Origin: Thalassotalea sp. PP2-459
GTDB lineage: Bacteria > Pseudomonadota > Gammaproteobacteria > Enterobacterales > Alteromonadaceae
Direction: 5' to 3'
Assembly (NCBI RefSeq): GCF_001913705.1
Contig: NZ_MKQD01000018.1
Span: 1 to 64,000, forward strand
Length of the DNA: 64,000 nucleotides
Below the pieces are notes generated by a model. The model did no database searches, was not told where the DNA came from, and was given only the letters and a program-made list of their open reading frames with translations. This document shows positions 7,940 through 17,107 of this stretch, one piece after another. Position numbers and translations under genes: made by a program. Position 1 is the first letter of the stretch; each line of letters begins with the position of its first letter.

Positions 7940-8566
7940 TTACCTCATTTCAGCAAATTGTTCTAGGGAGTTCCGTATTTTTGCATAGTTAGCATACTTA
8001 TCATTTTTTGCTCGCAAGCCAACAGGGCAAATAACTGTCGTTTTATAATTACTATCTTTGAGTGCTAGAATGTCATCGTACTTTTGCTGTTCAAAGCCGG
8101 TCATTGGACAACTGTCTATTTGATTAAAGGCTGCTGCTGTTAACAACGTACCCAATGCTATATAGGCTTGTTCGCTGGACCATTTATCAAATGCTGCGTT
8201 ATCCATCGAATTGACAAACTGTGATACTTGTTGCTGGTAAGAAAGTATCTGATGTGCTTCTGTGTTATTTCCCCTACAATATTGAGTAAAATAGTTATTA
8301 ACGAGGGTTTGTCGATCGCCAACATAATGAGCAAAAACGAATAGGTGTGAACACTGCACCACCTTTTCTTGTCCGTATGAATAGGGCAGTAATTTTTCCT
8401 TGAGTTGTTGATCTGATATAACAATTAACCTTAACGGTTGAAGGCCAAAAGCAGAAGGTGCCAATCGAGTTGACTCGATAAGTAGGGCGATTTGTTGTTC
8501 AGTTAATCGCTGTGAAGAAAAGGTTTTTACAGCGTATCGCCATTGTAATGCCGTTAATGTATTCAT
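7940..8566 (-). CDS. Nitroreductase-family NAD(P)H oxidoreductase (NfsB-like)
   Basis: This is a 208-residue FMN-dependent oxidoreductase. The N-terminal RYAVKTFSSQRLTEQQIALLIESTRLAPSAFGLQP pattern and the late segment around residues 165-180 (DSCPMTGFEQQKYDDIL) are those of the NfsB/dihydropteridine reductase group. Members reduce nitroaromatics and quinones. ATG 8566 is chosen because AAGGA lies 6 bases upstream; the open frame continues to 8617 without a better signal. It is the first gene after the Crp/Fnr regulator, with 72 bp between coding regions. Confidence 0.88.
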   Translation of the reverse strand: MNTLTALQWRYAVKTFSSQRLTEQQIALLIESTRLAPSAFGLQPLRLIVISDQQLKEKLLPYSYGQEKVVQCSHLFVFAHYVGDRQTLVNNYFTQYCRGNNTEAHQILSYQQQVSQFVNSMDNAAFDKWSSEQAYIALGTLLTAAAFNQIDSCPMTGFEQQKYDDILALKDSNYKTTVICPVGLRAKNDKYANYAKIRNSLEQFAEMR

Positions 8567-8638
8567 GTGATTCCTTAAATAAATGATGCTGAAGTAGCAT
8601 ACAAAACAAGGAAACATGGCGCATTTACATAGGTTGAT

Positions 8639-9235
8639 TTAGCGAGTAATGTTTTTTCTGATCCTAGATAATTGAGTAGGTGTAATGCCAAGGTGTGAAG
8701 CGATATGATATTGCGGTAATCGTTGGTTTAATTGTGGAAAAAGATCTACAAAGTTTTGATAACGTGTTGTAGCGTCTTGTTGAACTAATTCAATCTCTCT
8801 CGCATCTTTTGCAAGCACCCAGTTTTTTTCTAAGTAATGGATATGAAAAAGTTTTATTTCTTCATTTTTGCTTAGAAGTTGGCGGAACTTTGCAAAATCA
8901 ATCGAAATGTAAACGCTATCTTCCACGGTTTCTATCGCCAATAAAGCCGGAGTGTTTGTTAATAAAGAGGTCATTGAACCTGGAAACATATCCTCAGTAA
9001 AAAAAATTTTATTGTATTCATTACCTTTATTGTCAACGCTATAAGCACGCATTAATCCTTGATAAATAAAAGAAAATGAACTTGGGGTTTCTGCTAAAGG
9101 ATAAATAATGCTATTCGCTTTCACTTCATGAAATTGACAAATTTTTTGAAAACACTGCCAAGTTGACTCGCTAATCGGGTAATAGGTATTCATTACTTGA
9201 AGTAATTGTTGGAACGCGAGAGATTTAGTTAGCAT
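8639..9235 (-). CDS. Crp/Fnr-family transcriptional regulator
   Basis: This 198-residue protein has a cyclic-nucleotide-binding-like beta barrel (about 20-130; FSFIYQGLMRAYSVDNKGNEYNKIFF) and a C-terminal helix-turn-helix with ASHLGITPTQLSRIRKNI. It has no cysteine cluster like Fnr, and the phosphate-binding cassette of Crp is not obvious, so the ligand is unclear. It probably controls the co-directional nitroreductase-DMT-GNAT genes downstream. That is inference from position. Confidence 0.88.
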   Translation of the reverse strand: MLTKSLAFQQLLQVMNTYYPISESTWQCFQKICQFHEVKANSIIYPLAETPSSFSFIYQGLMRAYSVDNKGNEYNKIFFTEDMFPGSMTSLLTNTPALLAIETVEDSVYISIDFAKFRQLLSKNEEIKLFHIHYLEKNWVLAKDAREIELVQQDATTRYQNFVDLFPQLNQRLPQYHIASHLGITPTQLSRIRKNITR

Positions 9236-9385
9236 ACTTTATGTTCACAAAGATCTTAAGGGTGTGAAAGTGTAATTTCCTTGGTACGATTGTATTCAAG
9301 CATTACGGTAAAACAAATTACTGCATGGCAGTATTAGCAAAAATCAGTTTACTATAAGTCAATAAAGCAAGGTAGAAATTTTTAA

Positions 9386-10771
9386 ATGGACAGTTTACGT
9401 TTTCAGCCAAAGGTATTATCACTGCTTATTATTTTGTTAAGCGCTTTTTTGCCATGTTTAGCAACTGCGCAAGCAACATCAATGAATTGTATGTCGCTAA
9501 ACGAAGATGTCGCGCAAATAAGAAAGTTTGCCGATGAAGCAACCTTTCGATCAGTATTACCCGTTGATAAAGAAATAAAGTTTAATTATCAATCACTACC
9601 AAGTTTTGGTGAATATTTAACATTCGCTCGTCAGCATATAGAGCAATTAAACCCTAAAGCGAAGATAAAGTGTTCGATAGATACAGCAATAAGTGAGCTT
9701 TATTTAAAGAAAAATCTATCTGAAAGAACGGTTGTTGATTTAATTCAACCTTTTGAAATAACGCCTCCAGAAGCTGAAACCGTTGTTTTATTGATTCATG
9801 GATTAACAGATTCACCCTTTATGTTTCATGATCTAGCAAAGCAGTTTTATCAACGTGGTATTGCAGTTAGAACGCTATTGTTACCTGGGCATGGTACAGC
9901 GCCTTCAGCCTTAATTGATATCGATGAACAACAATGGAGAACAGCCGCTAAGTATGGTGTTCAACGGGCATTGAAAGATTATAACTCTGTTTACCTTGGC
10001 GGCTTTTCAACAGGCGGAGCCTTACTTATTGATCAGTTACTTTCTTCGCAATGGCAGCCAGAAGAAGTTGCACGTATCAAAGGATTATTGCTTTGGTCTC
10101 CTGCGAGTAAAGCAAAGTCAGATTTTGCTTGGGCTGCAAGATATATTGATTACCTTCCTTTTTATGATTATCTCAGTAAAGGGGCTGATATCGATATCGC
10201 TAAATATGAGTCATTTGCCATTAATGCGGGCGCGCAAGTACATAAACTGATGTTGCGTATTTCACCCAATAAAGTGTCATTTAAACAACCCCCTGATGTC
10301 CCTGTTTTTTCGGTTGTCAGTGATGTAGATACAACCATTAACACAATGGCGACTCTTACTTTACTCAAGCGCTGGCACCGCGGTGAAAATCGCCAATCTA
10401 AAACAGCAGATCAATTAATGTATTTTGGCAACGAAGCGCTATTACAAGGATTTCCAGATACATTTAAGGTGAGTAGAGCACACTGTAACAATAAGCCATT
10501 TTGCCAGCACGTGTTAAATGTTGCCCATACAGCGACAACTAACGCACCTAATAACGTATATTATGGTGTGCATGGCATATATAGAAATTGTCAGCATATT
10601 AATGAAAATGCTTATTTTCTTTCTTGTAAAACCGATGATGAAAACTACATGGGTGAAACCACGAAAACGAATAAACAACAATACCCTGCAATGCAACGAT
10701 TAACGTTTAATCCTCAATTTGATCAAATGATTATCTCGCTTGATCAATTTATAAACAACACCAGCATGTGA
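9386..10771 (+). CDS. Exported alpha/beta hydrolase (lipase/esterase-like)
   Basis: This 461-residue protein has a signal peptide (about 1-30, ending ATAQA). The alpha/beta-hydrolase core starts at VVLLIHGLTDSPFMF (oxyanion HG near residue 138). LLLPGHGTAP follows, then the nucleophile elbow GGFSTGGAL with Ser near 209. The acid and histidine are probably in VVSDVDTTI and YGVHGIYRNC. The nearest familiar type is the serine aminopeptidase S33/monoacylglycerol lipase group. It is likely periplasmic. The substrate is unknown. Confidence 0.85.
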   Translation: MDSLRFQPKVLSLLIILLSAFLPCLATAQATSMNCMSLNEDVAQIRKFADEATFRSVLPVDKEIKFNYQSLPSFGEYLTFARQHIEQLNPKAKIKCSIDTAISELYLKKNLSERTVVDLIQPFEITPPEAETVVLLIHGLTDSPFMFHDLAKQFYQRGIAVRTLLLPGHGTAPSALIDIDEQQWRTAAKYGVQRALKDYNSVYLGGFSTGGALLIDQLLSSQWQPEEVARIKGLLLWSPASKAKSDFAWAARYIDYLPFYDYLSKGADIDIAKYESFAINAGAQVHKLMLRISPNKVSFKQPPDVPVFSVVSDVDTTINTMATLTLLKRWHRGENRQSKTADQLMYFGNEALLQGFPDTFKVSRAHCNNKPFCQHVLNVAHTATTNAPNNVYYGVHGIYRNCQHINENAYFLSCKTDDENYMGETTKTNKQQYPAMQRLTFNPQFDQMIISLDQFINNTSM

Positions 10772-10816
10772 TTCAAATAGAAAATATCGATAAGTAAAAT
10801 ACAATGCTTTACTTTT

Positions 10817-10852
10817 GCTACACATTTTGTAGTATGCTACTAAATGTGTAGC
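10817..10852. promoter_or_regulatory. Palindromic operator upstream of hxlR-type gene
   Basis: A 36-bp palindrome matches at 16 of 18 positions between arms (outer GCTACACATTT/AAATGTGTAGC, inner GTAG/CTAC). It ends 17 bp before the HxlR-family start codon, where the promoter should be. HxlR proteins bind such dyads, so autoregulation is likely. Confidence 0.65.
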
Positions 10853-10869
10853 GTATTTTGTGGGTATTT

Positions 10870-11229
10870 ATGACCATTCCATTTCCAGGAAACCCTGTTA
10901 GAGGCTCAAAAACAGGTAAGCCGATCATGGCTTTATTAGATCTACTTGGTAGAACGTGGGCTTTAGGTATTATTTGGCAGTTAAATAAACAAACGTTGAC
11001 TTTTCGTCAATTACAAAAAGCATGTGAGGGAATATCACCTACCTTATTAAATACACGGATCAAAGAATTAACGTGTCTATCACTGTTAACAAAAGGGCAA
11101 AGCGGTTATCAATTAACAGACCAAGGTAAGGAGTTGTTTTCATTAGTACTTCCTTTAGGGCCTTGGGCGTTAGAGTGGCAAAAAGCAGTATTAACAGAAA
11201 AAAAATTACAGGACAATAAACATGTCTAA
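10870..11229 (+). CDS. HxlR-family winged-helix transcriptional regulator
   Basis: This 119-residue protein has the HxlR pattern: LLGRTWALGIIWQL, LTFRQLQKACEGISPTLLNTRIKELT and a wing ending YQLTDQGKEL. The family binds DNA as dimers and often responds to reactive electrophiles or drugs. ATG 10870 is preferred to GTG 10858 because GTGGG lies 5 bases upstream. It overlaps nudC by 8 bp, so the two are coupled. The palindrome at 10817-10852 is the obvious candidate binding site. Confidence 0.9.
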   Translation: MTIPFPGNPVRGSKTGKPIMALLDLLGRTWALGIIWQLNKQTLTFRQLQKACEGISPTLLNTRIKELTCLSLLTKGQSGYQLTDQGKELFSLVLPLGPWALEWQKAVLTEKKLQDNKHV

Positions 11230-12190
11230 GTCATTATCATTAACACAAATGTCTTTAGACCGATGCAGCAGTGCACGGAAAAATCCGGAATGGATATCCA
11301 CTCAGCTTACAAAGCCAAATACTCACTTTTTTGTGAGTTATCAAGGCAAGTTTTTAGTAAATGCTGGGCAATTAGTCACTTTAAGTAGAACGCAATTTGA
11401 ACACGTTAATCATCATCGAATGACGTGTATTTTTTTGGGTAAATATTCACATGATGGCCAAGCGGTCTTTATCTTAGATTTCAGTTTACTAAGCGAAGAA
11501 CAGTGGCAAGAAATACATAACCGAGTATTGCTGCAATGTTCAGATGATTTGGTTGACTTACGTCGTGCGTTGAATGAACTGCCTGTCGAAGTTGCATCTA
11601 TTGCTGGTTTTGCAAATGCACTAATAAACTGGCATCGAAGTCATCAATTTTGTGGTTATTGCGGTTCTCCTTTACTTGATAAAGAAGCAGGGCATGCTAA
11701 GCAGTGTAGTGATCAAGTTTGTGCAAAGGTTGTTTTTCCTAGAACAGACCCTGTCGTCATTATGATTATTGAACATACTGATGAACAAGGGGTCTGCCGT
11801 TGTTTATTAGCAGGCCACCAACGAAGCCAAGGACAAGTTATTTCAACGCTTGCGGGTTTTGTTGACCCGGGAGAATCAATCGAAGAAGCAGTAGAAAGAG
11901 AAGTGTTCGAAGAAGTCGGTTTAACCACGACCAATATTCGCTATTTACGCTCACAACCATGGCCTTTTCCTGCATCGTTAATGCTAGGGTTTCACGTTAC
12001 CGTTACCAGCAATAAAACAACAATTGATCCAGATGAAATTACCCACGTAAAATGGTGTACAGCCGAAGATATTGCAGACTTTAGTGACTGGGGAAGTGAG
12101 GATGACAATATTCAAATTCCAGGAGAACATTCTATTAGCCGTTACTTAATAGACTGGTGGTGTGAAAATCAACTTAATGTGTCAAAGTAA
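11222..12190 (+). CDS. nudC: NAD(+) diphosphatase / RNA deNADding Nudix hydrolase
   Basis: NudC cleaves NADH to NMNH and AMP and removes NAD caps from RNA 5' ends. The 322-residue protein has the middle zinc finger (FCGYCG and QCSDQVC, four cysteines, about 142-162). The Nudix box follows (GFVDPGESIEEAVEREVFEEVGL, about 218-240), then SQPWPFPASLMLGF, the NudC-specific SQPWPFPxS motif. It is coupled to the HxlR regulator by an 8-bp overlap. It converges on the acyltransferase gene with a 22-bp overlap of coding ends. Confidence 0.94.
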   Translation: MSKSLSLTQMSLDRCSSARKNPEWISTQLTKPNTHFFVSYQGKFLVNAGQLVTLSRTQFEHVNHHRMTCIFLGKYSHDGQAVFILDFSLLSEEQWQEIHNRVLLQCSDDLVDLRRALNELPVEVASIAGFANALINWHRSHQFCGYCGSPLLDKEAGHAKQCSDQVCAKVVFPRTDPVVIMIIEHTDEQGVCRCLLAGHQRSQGQVISTLAGFVDPGESIEEAVEREVFEEVGLTTTNIRYLRSQPWPFPASLMLGFHVTVTSNKTTIDPDEITHVKWCTAEDIADFSDWGSEDDNIQIPGEHSISRYLIDWWCENQLNVSK

Positions 12191-12636
12191 TTCATCACTT
12201 CTTGTTCTAAAAACAAGGTAATTAGATAGCTTAATCCAACAAAACCAGCGTTGATAAGCATACGAAAAACCCTATTAAGGTGAGCGTAATTGACGTTTAA
12301 CACACTTGTTGTAATGACAATACAGGCCATTAAAGCAAACCACGGTGTAAAGAAAAATATGGGTGTAAACTTTATCAAAGAAACAGCTGAGTCGTGTAGC
12401 GCGCCGCTGATAATAAAAGTGACTAATAACGCACAGGATTGAGGCATTATTTTTATGCTAGGCTTTTGAATATACTTTGCTAAGTAATAACTCCAAATAG
12501 GATTCCAATAACGCCAAAACAACGCAAAAGAGTTGGCACCCAAGGAACGAACGAGCATGTTTTTTAGTGAGTCAGAATGGCCTAATTTTACTCCCGTTCT
12601 ACGTTTTACATAAACTGAAAGGCTAATCGCGGGCAT
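12169..12636 (-). CDS. Short MBOAT-like membrane acyltransferase
   Basis: This 155-residue membrane protein carries the core of the MBOAT/wax-synthase-like fold: FWRYWNPIW (about 40-48), then FIISGALHD (about 74-82) with the histidine that is catalytic in MBOAT enzymes, and two further membrane helices. It is only about a third of a full MBOAT length, but I recall similar stand-alone proteins of this size in related marine bacteria, so it need not be a fragment. The substrate is unknown. Its 3' end overlaps nudC on the other strand. Confidence 0.65.
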   Translation of the reverse strand: MPAISLSVYVKRRTGVKLGHSDSLKNMLVRSLGANSFALFWRYWNPIWSYYLAKYIQKPSIKIMPQSCALLVTFIISGALHDSAVSLIKFTPIFFFTPWFALMACIVITTSVLNVNYAHLNRVFRMLINAGFVGLSYLITLFLEQEVMNYFDTLS

Positions 12637-12735
12637 GAGTTGTTTGGAGATCCATACGTTGTTGGTTGTTAACTAGCATAAAAATAACCGTCTAGTATGT
12701 ACAGACTTATCAAGTGATTATTTAGCCTGCTACGC

Positions 12736-13598
12736 TCAAGGTTGGTTGTTGTTTTCATTAGTGGAGGTTGCTACAGTACCTTCGTGCATATTTACCGTAT
12801 TATATTGTCGCCAAATTTTAGCGGTTTCACCATTACTATCTAGTGTTTGCAATGCTTGTTGAAATTGATACGCAATACTTTCTTTTGTTAACTGATGTTT
12901 TTGGTTACTAAAAGATAAATCTTCGTACTGTTTAAATAATGGATTACGCAAAAGATCAATGTGTTTAGAACGTAATGAAAAGCCTAAATACATTGGATGA
13001 TCTTTACTACAGCACTGATGTATTTTGATTTCTTTTGTTGGGTATTTTGATAAATAATATAATATAACATGACATTTTCGTTATATGCGTAAAAGTCAGC
13101 TTGCTCTGAAGATATTAGCTCAATAGCTTTACCAATAGATAAGTCATATACATAACGGATGTACACACCTTTAAGGTCTTTTTTATCATAATTGGCGCCT
13201 TGTGAAATCAAGAGTGTTTTACCACGCATATCTGCAAAACTTTTTAAATCATCAACGTCTGATCTTGAAATGGTGGCAGCTCGATAATGAAGACCATTTT
13301 CAAAATAATGGGTAAATTCAGCTCTTTCGTCGTTAAAGCCAAGGCCAGGGTAAAAGTCTATTTCACCTTTTTTAAGCATATACAGGATACGTTTTTTGGG
13401 AGCACGTATTACCGCCAACTTGCAATTAATTTTGGCAAGCGCTTTGGAAAATAAAATTTGATAAACACCATTATTATTGGGGGCTTTTTCAATAAGTGGT
13501 AGCTTGTTATTCGTTCTGTAACCCATAGTAACGGTACAGGAATAAACGTGAAAACTACTTAAAATGAACAGAAATAAGCTTACATAGCGCAACAACAT
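12736..13598 (-). pseudogene. Frameshifted periplasmic amino-acid-type solute-binding protein
   Basis: The 5' part (13598 to 12984) encodes a signal peptide and most of an SBP_bac_3-like domain (VTMGYRTNNKLPLIEK...GEIDFYPGL...SFADMRGKTLLISQG). It then goes out of frame at residue 175 and stops. The 3' part continues in another frame from about 13067 to 12736 (ILYYLSKYPTKEI...DHPMYLGFSLRSKH). A tandem 5-bp unit TATAA, present twice at 13058-13067, explains the break: removing one copy joins both frames into about 285 residues, a normal family length. The gene is therefore recently broken, or switchable. Similar small exported domains often lack a partner transporter in this order. Confidence 0.8.
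13058..13067. repeat. 5-bp tandem duplication causing the frameshift
   Basis: TATAA occurs twice in a row inside the solute-binding-protein gene, with an imperfect third copy (AATAA) beside it. Loss of one unit restores the reading frame. Confidence 0.75.
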
Positions 13599-13638
13599 AA
13601 TGATAAACGTTAACCTTTTTTAGTAATATGCATCAACT

Positions 13639-14352
13639 CTAATGCACTAACATATGGCCCAGCATACCAAACATAAACCCAAACACAGCCCATAAAGGTG
13701 GGGACCAATGTTTTTCTAACCTTACCTGTGGAGCGATATCTTGAAAAATAGAATATAAAATACCTCCAGAGGCTAATAGCATTATCAATGAAACAACTTT
13801 AGGTAAGTCATATAAAAAAGTATAGCCTAAAATCCCCGATAGCGAGCCTAATAATGCTAATCCAACAAATGATAGAATAATGATAACTGACTTCATTGAT
13901 GAGCCATCTTTGAGCTCTCGATAAGCATTGAATCCTTCTGGTAGGTTTTGAAGAGCGATCAATAGCGCAATTAAATAGGCGCTTGAACTGCCTGTAGCAA
14001 AAGCTGCACCTAGGGCAATGGACTCTGGAATAAAATCGGCCAGCATGGCGACTAATTGGCTCGCTGGCGAGTTAATTTTTTTGAGTAAAATATCTAACAA
14101 CATAAAGCCTACGCCGCCTAAGGTAAGAGCTAAGCAGGCAACCAATGGCGATAGATTGGAAGTACCTTCCGGCACTAATACTAACGCTACTGCTGATAAA
14201 AGCGCACCAGCTCCAAGTGCGATAATACTATGTCGTAATTCACTTTTTAACCATGAAGGGTGTAAATGTTCAATCTTCGCCAACAAAGCACCAAAGGGCA
14301 TCGCCAATCCAGAGAGTAGGGTTAGAACAATTACGGTGAATAATAAATCCAT
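13639..14352 (-). CDS. ZIP-family metal transporter with altered metal-site residues
   Basis: This 237-residue inner-membrane protein has about eight hydrophobic segments. The family motifs are recognisable in LADFIPESIALG (about 104-115) and ALQNLPEGFNAYRE (about 132-145). In typical ZIP importers the latter reads HNxPEG, and the other helix carries a histidine. Here Gln replaces the first histidine, and Asp-Phe-Ile-Pro-Glu-Ser replaces a His-containing segment, so metal affinity or selectivity may differ. It is a single gene downstream of a GNAT gene on the same strand, with 48 bp between them. Confidence 0.85.
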   Translation of the reverse strand: MDLLFTVIVLTLLSGLAMPFGALLAKIEHLHPSWLKSELRHSIIALGAGALLSAVALVLVPEGTSNLSPLVACLALTLGGVGFMLLDILLKKINSPASQLVAMLADFIPESIALGAAFATGSSSAYLIALLIALQNLPEGFNAYRELKDGSSMKSVIIILSFVGLALLGSLSGILGYTFLYDLPKVVSLIMLLASGGILYSIFQDIAPQVRLEKHWSPPLWAVFGFMFGMLGHMLVH

Positions 14353-14400
14353 AGTGATTATTTTTACCTTGCTAATTTTTATCTGTAAAGTATAAACCGA

Positions 14401-14865
14401 TTAATTATTTTTTTTGATCATGTATACGCAATTCTCTATCGGCATTGGTTCTGAATATTGTGCCAAAACAAACCCAAGTTTTTGATATGCCCTAGCTGCT
14501 GATGTGTTGTGTGAAAATACAAATAAAGATAGTTCATTTGAATTTAACAGCTTACAGCCTATTTCACCTAGTTTTTGAATGAGCACAGTTGCTATACCTT
14601 TGCCTCTTTCGCTTGGTTTTACAGCCAACCGAGCTAGGTGACATCGATTCATTCGTAAGTAAAATTGGCCAAATGCGATTATCTCACTGTTTTCATTTAA
14701 TAAAGCATAAGATGATAACGTTGATAACTTCAGATCATCTATAAACGTTTGTTCGGTGAAAGGGTAACGAAAACCAGGGCCAGACCAAAGAGAAAATGCT
14801 TGTTCATTAGGAAACCAAGCCATTAATGTTGGAATATGTTGTTGAGTAGCGACGGTTAACTTCAT
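14401..14865 (-). CDS. GNAT-family N-acetyltransferase
   Basis: This 154-residue single-domain protein contains the acetyl-CoA-binding loop LARLAVKPSERGKGIATVLI (about 77-96) and the later ELSLFVFSHNTSAARAYQKLGF, the standard GNAT strand and helix. The N-terminal half (WFPNEQAFSLWSGPGFRYPF) resembles RimI-like acetyltransferases of Gram-negative bacteria. The substrate is unknown. It lies upstream of the ZIP transporter on the same strand and may share its transcript. Confidence 0.88.
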   Translation of the reverse strand: MKLTVATQQHIPTLMAWFPNEQAFSLWSGPGFRYPFTEQTFIDDLKLSTLSSYALLNENSEIIAFGQFYLRMNRCHLARLAVKPSERGKGIATVLIQKLGEIGCKLLNSNELSLFVFSHNTSAARAYQKLGFVLAQYSEPMPIENCVYMIKKNN

Positions 14866-15023
14866 GATGTTTTATCCCTTAAACCTTAAAATGAACGATT
14901 ACATTATATGACTTTTATAGAATAAAACCTATCTATAACATTACCTGCTTTTTTATTTCTATTTTCTTTATTCTTGCTAGATCAATAGGTTAATATTTAC
15001 ATAAAGAGATAAATGGAGTTTCT

Positions 15024-15611
15024 GTGCGTAAAATACATCAAATTTTAGGGTTAATCATGTTGCTACCTATAATTGCTTGGGCAATAACGGGTACCTATTT
15101 CTTCTTTAAACCGGGATATCAAGAAGCTTATCAAGCGCTTAATGTTAAAACATACCCATTAACTTATATTGATAAACTGCCTAAAGGGGAGTGGCTTGAA
15201 ACGAAACAGTTAAAAACCGTATTAGGTCAACATGTTTTTTTAAAAGATAATAAGCAAAGGCATCACTTTATCATGCCAAGTTGGCAAGCTGTAGATATTT
15301 TATCTAAAAAACAAATCAATGCGCTGGTAGCTGATGCGATTACGGCAAACAAAACTCGCTATGGCGAGATAAAGTCTATTACCAATAACCAAATTTTAAC
15401 CACAACTAACGTAGTAATCACCTTAAATTGGCCGCTATTATCACTAAGGCAACAAGGAAAAGACACTGACTTTATTAATACGATGTATAACATTCATTAT
15501 TTGCGTTGGTCTGGTAATAAAACCCTTGACCAGTACCTTGGTGTAATAGGACTATTTTTAGTGCTTTTATTAGCAGGGATAGGGACTTGGATGACGATCA
15601 AACGTACATAA
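15024..15611 (+). CDS. PepSY-associated membrane protein
   Basis: This 195-residue protein has one N-terminal membrane helix (about 7-28, MLLPIIAWAITGTYFFFKPGY) and one near the C-terminus (about 170-190). The periplasmic middle includes INALVADAITANKTRYGEIKSI, which looks PepSY-like. The layout is a short version of PepSY-TM proteins, which may modulate peptidases or take part in iron reduction. The GTG start has GGAG 5 bases upstream. It stands alone on the plus strand. Confidence 0.75.
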   Translation: MRKIHQILGLIMLLPIIAWAITGTYFFFKPGYQEAYQALNVKTYPLTYIDKLPKGEWLETKQLKTVLGQHVFLKDNKQRHHFIMPSWQAVDILSKKQINALVADAITANKTRYGEIKSITNNQILTTTNVVITLNWPLLSLRQQGKDTDFINTMYNIHYLRWSGNKTLDQYLGVIGLFLVLLLAGIGTWMTIKRT

Positions 15612-15723
15612 TGAACACTTGGTTGTTTTATGGTGAGTGACAGGCTTGAGGTCAGACCTCTTGTTGTGTAAGGTAATTGCTTTTATTGAAATCTTTTTAG
15701 CTGTTTAAAGTAGGTTGATACCA

Positions 15724-16602
15724 ATGAAACAAGAGTCTTTGTTTGTAAAAAGCGATGAGCATCAATTGCATGTGCGTCATATTTATCAACAAGAAGGTGG
15801 CACGCCTATTTTGATGCTACATGGCACCATTGAAAACGGCAAAATTTTTTATACCCAATCAGGTAAGGGTTTGGCTTGTTATCTGGCTAAACAAGGTTTT
15901 GATGTTTACGTACCCGATTTACGCGGTAAAGGTCTAAGTATACCGACATTGCATGAAACAACTGAGCATGGCCAGCATGAAATGATAGTTGCAGATATAC
16001 CTTCATTGGTTAAATTTGTAGCAGAAAAAACCGGAAAGCCAATGCATGTTATTTGTCATTCATGGGGGGGCGTTGTTTTTTGTAGTAGTTTTGCTCGATT
16101 TCCAGATTTACACAGCCACGTGTTAAAGCTGGTGTGCTTTGGAACGAAACGAAGTGTATACCGTAAAACCTTCAATAAGTTTTGGAAAGTTGATGTGTTG
16201 TTTAATCGTATAGCCCCTTTTTTAGCTAAACGAAAAGGTTTCATTGACGCTGTTAAGCTTAAATTTGGTGCAGATAATGAAACAAGCCGCTTTTTGAAAG
16301 AGTGTACTTATTGGGTAAAGATAAACCCATGGCATGATCCCGTTGATCAATTTGAATATGGTAACGCTGCAAACTCGATTGAATGGCCTGACACTTGGCA
16401 TTTAACGGGGGTTAACGATGATTTGTTAGGCCACATAGACGATGTAAAAGCTTTCGTTGATGAAACCAATCCAGCAGCTAAAGTGTCACTTTTAAGTAAG
16501 CAAGCGGGTAACTTAAAAGATTACGATCATATTGATATTTTGACCGATGCTAATGCAGTACAAGATCATTTTCCTGAACTTGTATCCTGGTTAAATAAAT
16601 AA
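15724..16602 (+). CDS. Cytosolic alpha/beta hydrolase
   Basis: This 292-residue protein has no signal peptide. The alpha/beta-hydrolase landmarks are ILMLHGTIENG, DVYVPDLRGKGLS, the nucleophile elbow CHSWGGVV (Ser near residue 115), and a late DYDHIDIL holding the likely catalytic histidine. GNANDDLLG-like sequence (TGVNDDLLGH) may supply the acid. ATG 15724 is preferred to TTG 15715. The substrate could be a fatty ester or a lactone; sequence alone does not say. Confidence 0.85.
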   Translation: MKQESLFVKSDEHQLHVRHIYQQEGGTPILMLHGTIENGKIFYTQSGKGLACYLAKQGFDVYVPDLRGKGLSIPTLHETTEHGQHEMIVADIPSLVKFVAEKTGKPMHVICHSWGGVVFCSSFARFPDLHSHVLKLVCFGTKRSVYRKTFNKFWKVDVLFNRIAPFLAKRKGFIDAVKLKFGADNETSRFLKECTYWVKINPWHDPVDQFEYGNAANSIEWPDTWHLTGVNDDLLGHIDDVKAFVDETNPAAKVSLLSKQAGNLKDYDHIDILTDANAVQDHFPELVSWLNK

Positions 16603-16669
16603 GCTTATAAAGTTGGCTGAGAAAGGGCTGTATGAATGTTATGTCATGACAACCCTTATTTGCGTTAGG

Positions 16670-17107
16670 CTATTTTAACCAACCTTTTGCAATAGCATGA
16701 TTTGACAAAGCAATAAGTAATATGCCAATCACGATCACCAATAATGGCATAATAATGCTGGCGCTACCGTAAACGGCCATTGAGTCAATAACAAAAAAAC
16801 TATGATAATTTTGCACTAAAACGCCAATTAAAGAGACAATAAACACTGGTTTAGCGACTGATTTTTTCAGTAATAAAAGTGCACTACCAAGCGAGCCTGC
16901 GATTACTGCGGTAGCAAAAGCGATTGTCGCCCACATAGGCATATTTTGATAAAGTGCTTGTTCAGCACTTGGTAATTCGCTAATCATCTCTGGTGTCATC
17001 ATTATATGGCTGACAAATGCCATCAACCCTAAAATATTCCATATCAGAGCGATAATACTGACAATTAAAAACCATTTTGGTATTGCTGGTGGAGTCTGTT
17101 GATTCAT
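16670..17107 (-). CDS. Four-helix small membrane protein
   Basis: This 145-residue inner-membrane protein has four predicted helices (about 9-31, 47-72, 79-95 and 108-135). Its N-terminus is short and cytosolic (MNQQTPPAIPKW). Similar proteins in marine gammaproteobacteria are often labelled sugar transporter without evidence; I make no functional claim. ATG 17107 is chosen because GCAGG lies about 5 bases upstream. The open frame extends to 17191 without a ribosome site. Confidence 0.7.
   Translation of the reverse strand: MNQQTPPAIPKWFLIVSIIALIWNILGLMAFVSHIMMTPEMISELPSAEQALYQNMPMWATIAFATAVIAGSLGSALLLLKKSVAKPVFIVSLIGVLVQNYHSFFVIDSMAVYGSASIIMPLLVIVIGILLIALSNHAIAKGWLK

Noticed and set aside
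15648-15660. GAGGTC-A-GACCTC palindrome between the PepSY-like gene and the hydrolase gene
   Set aside because: Too short to assign; it could be chance or a minor operator, with no supporting second copy.
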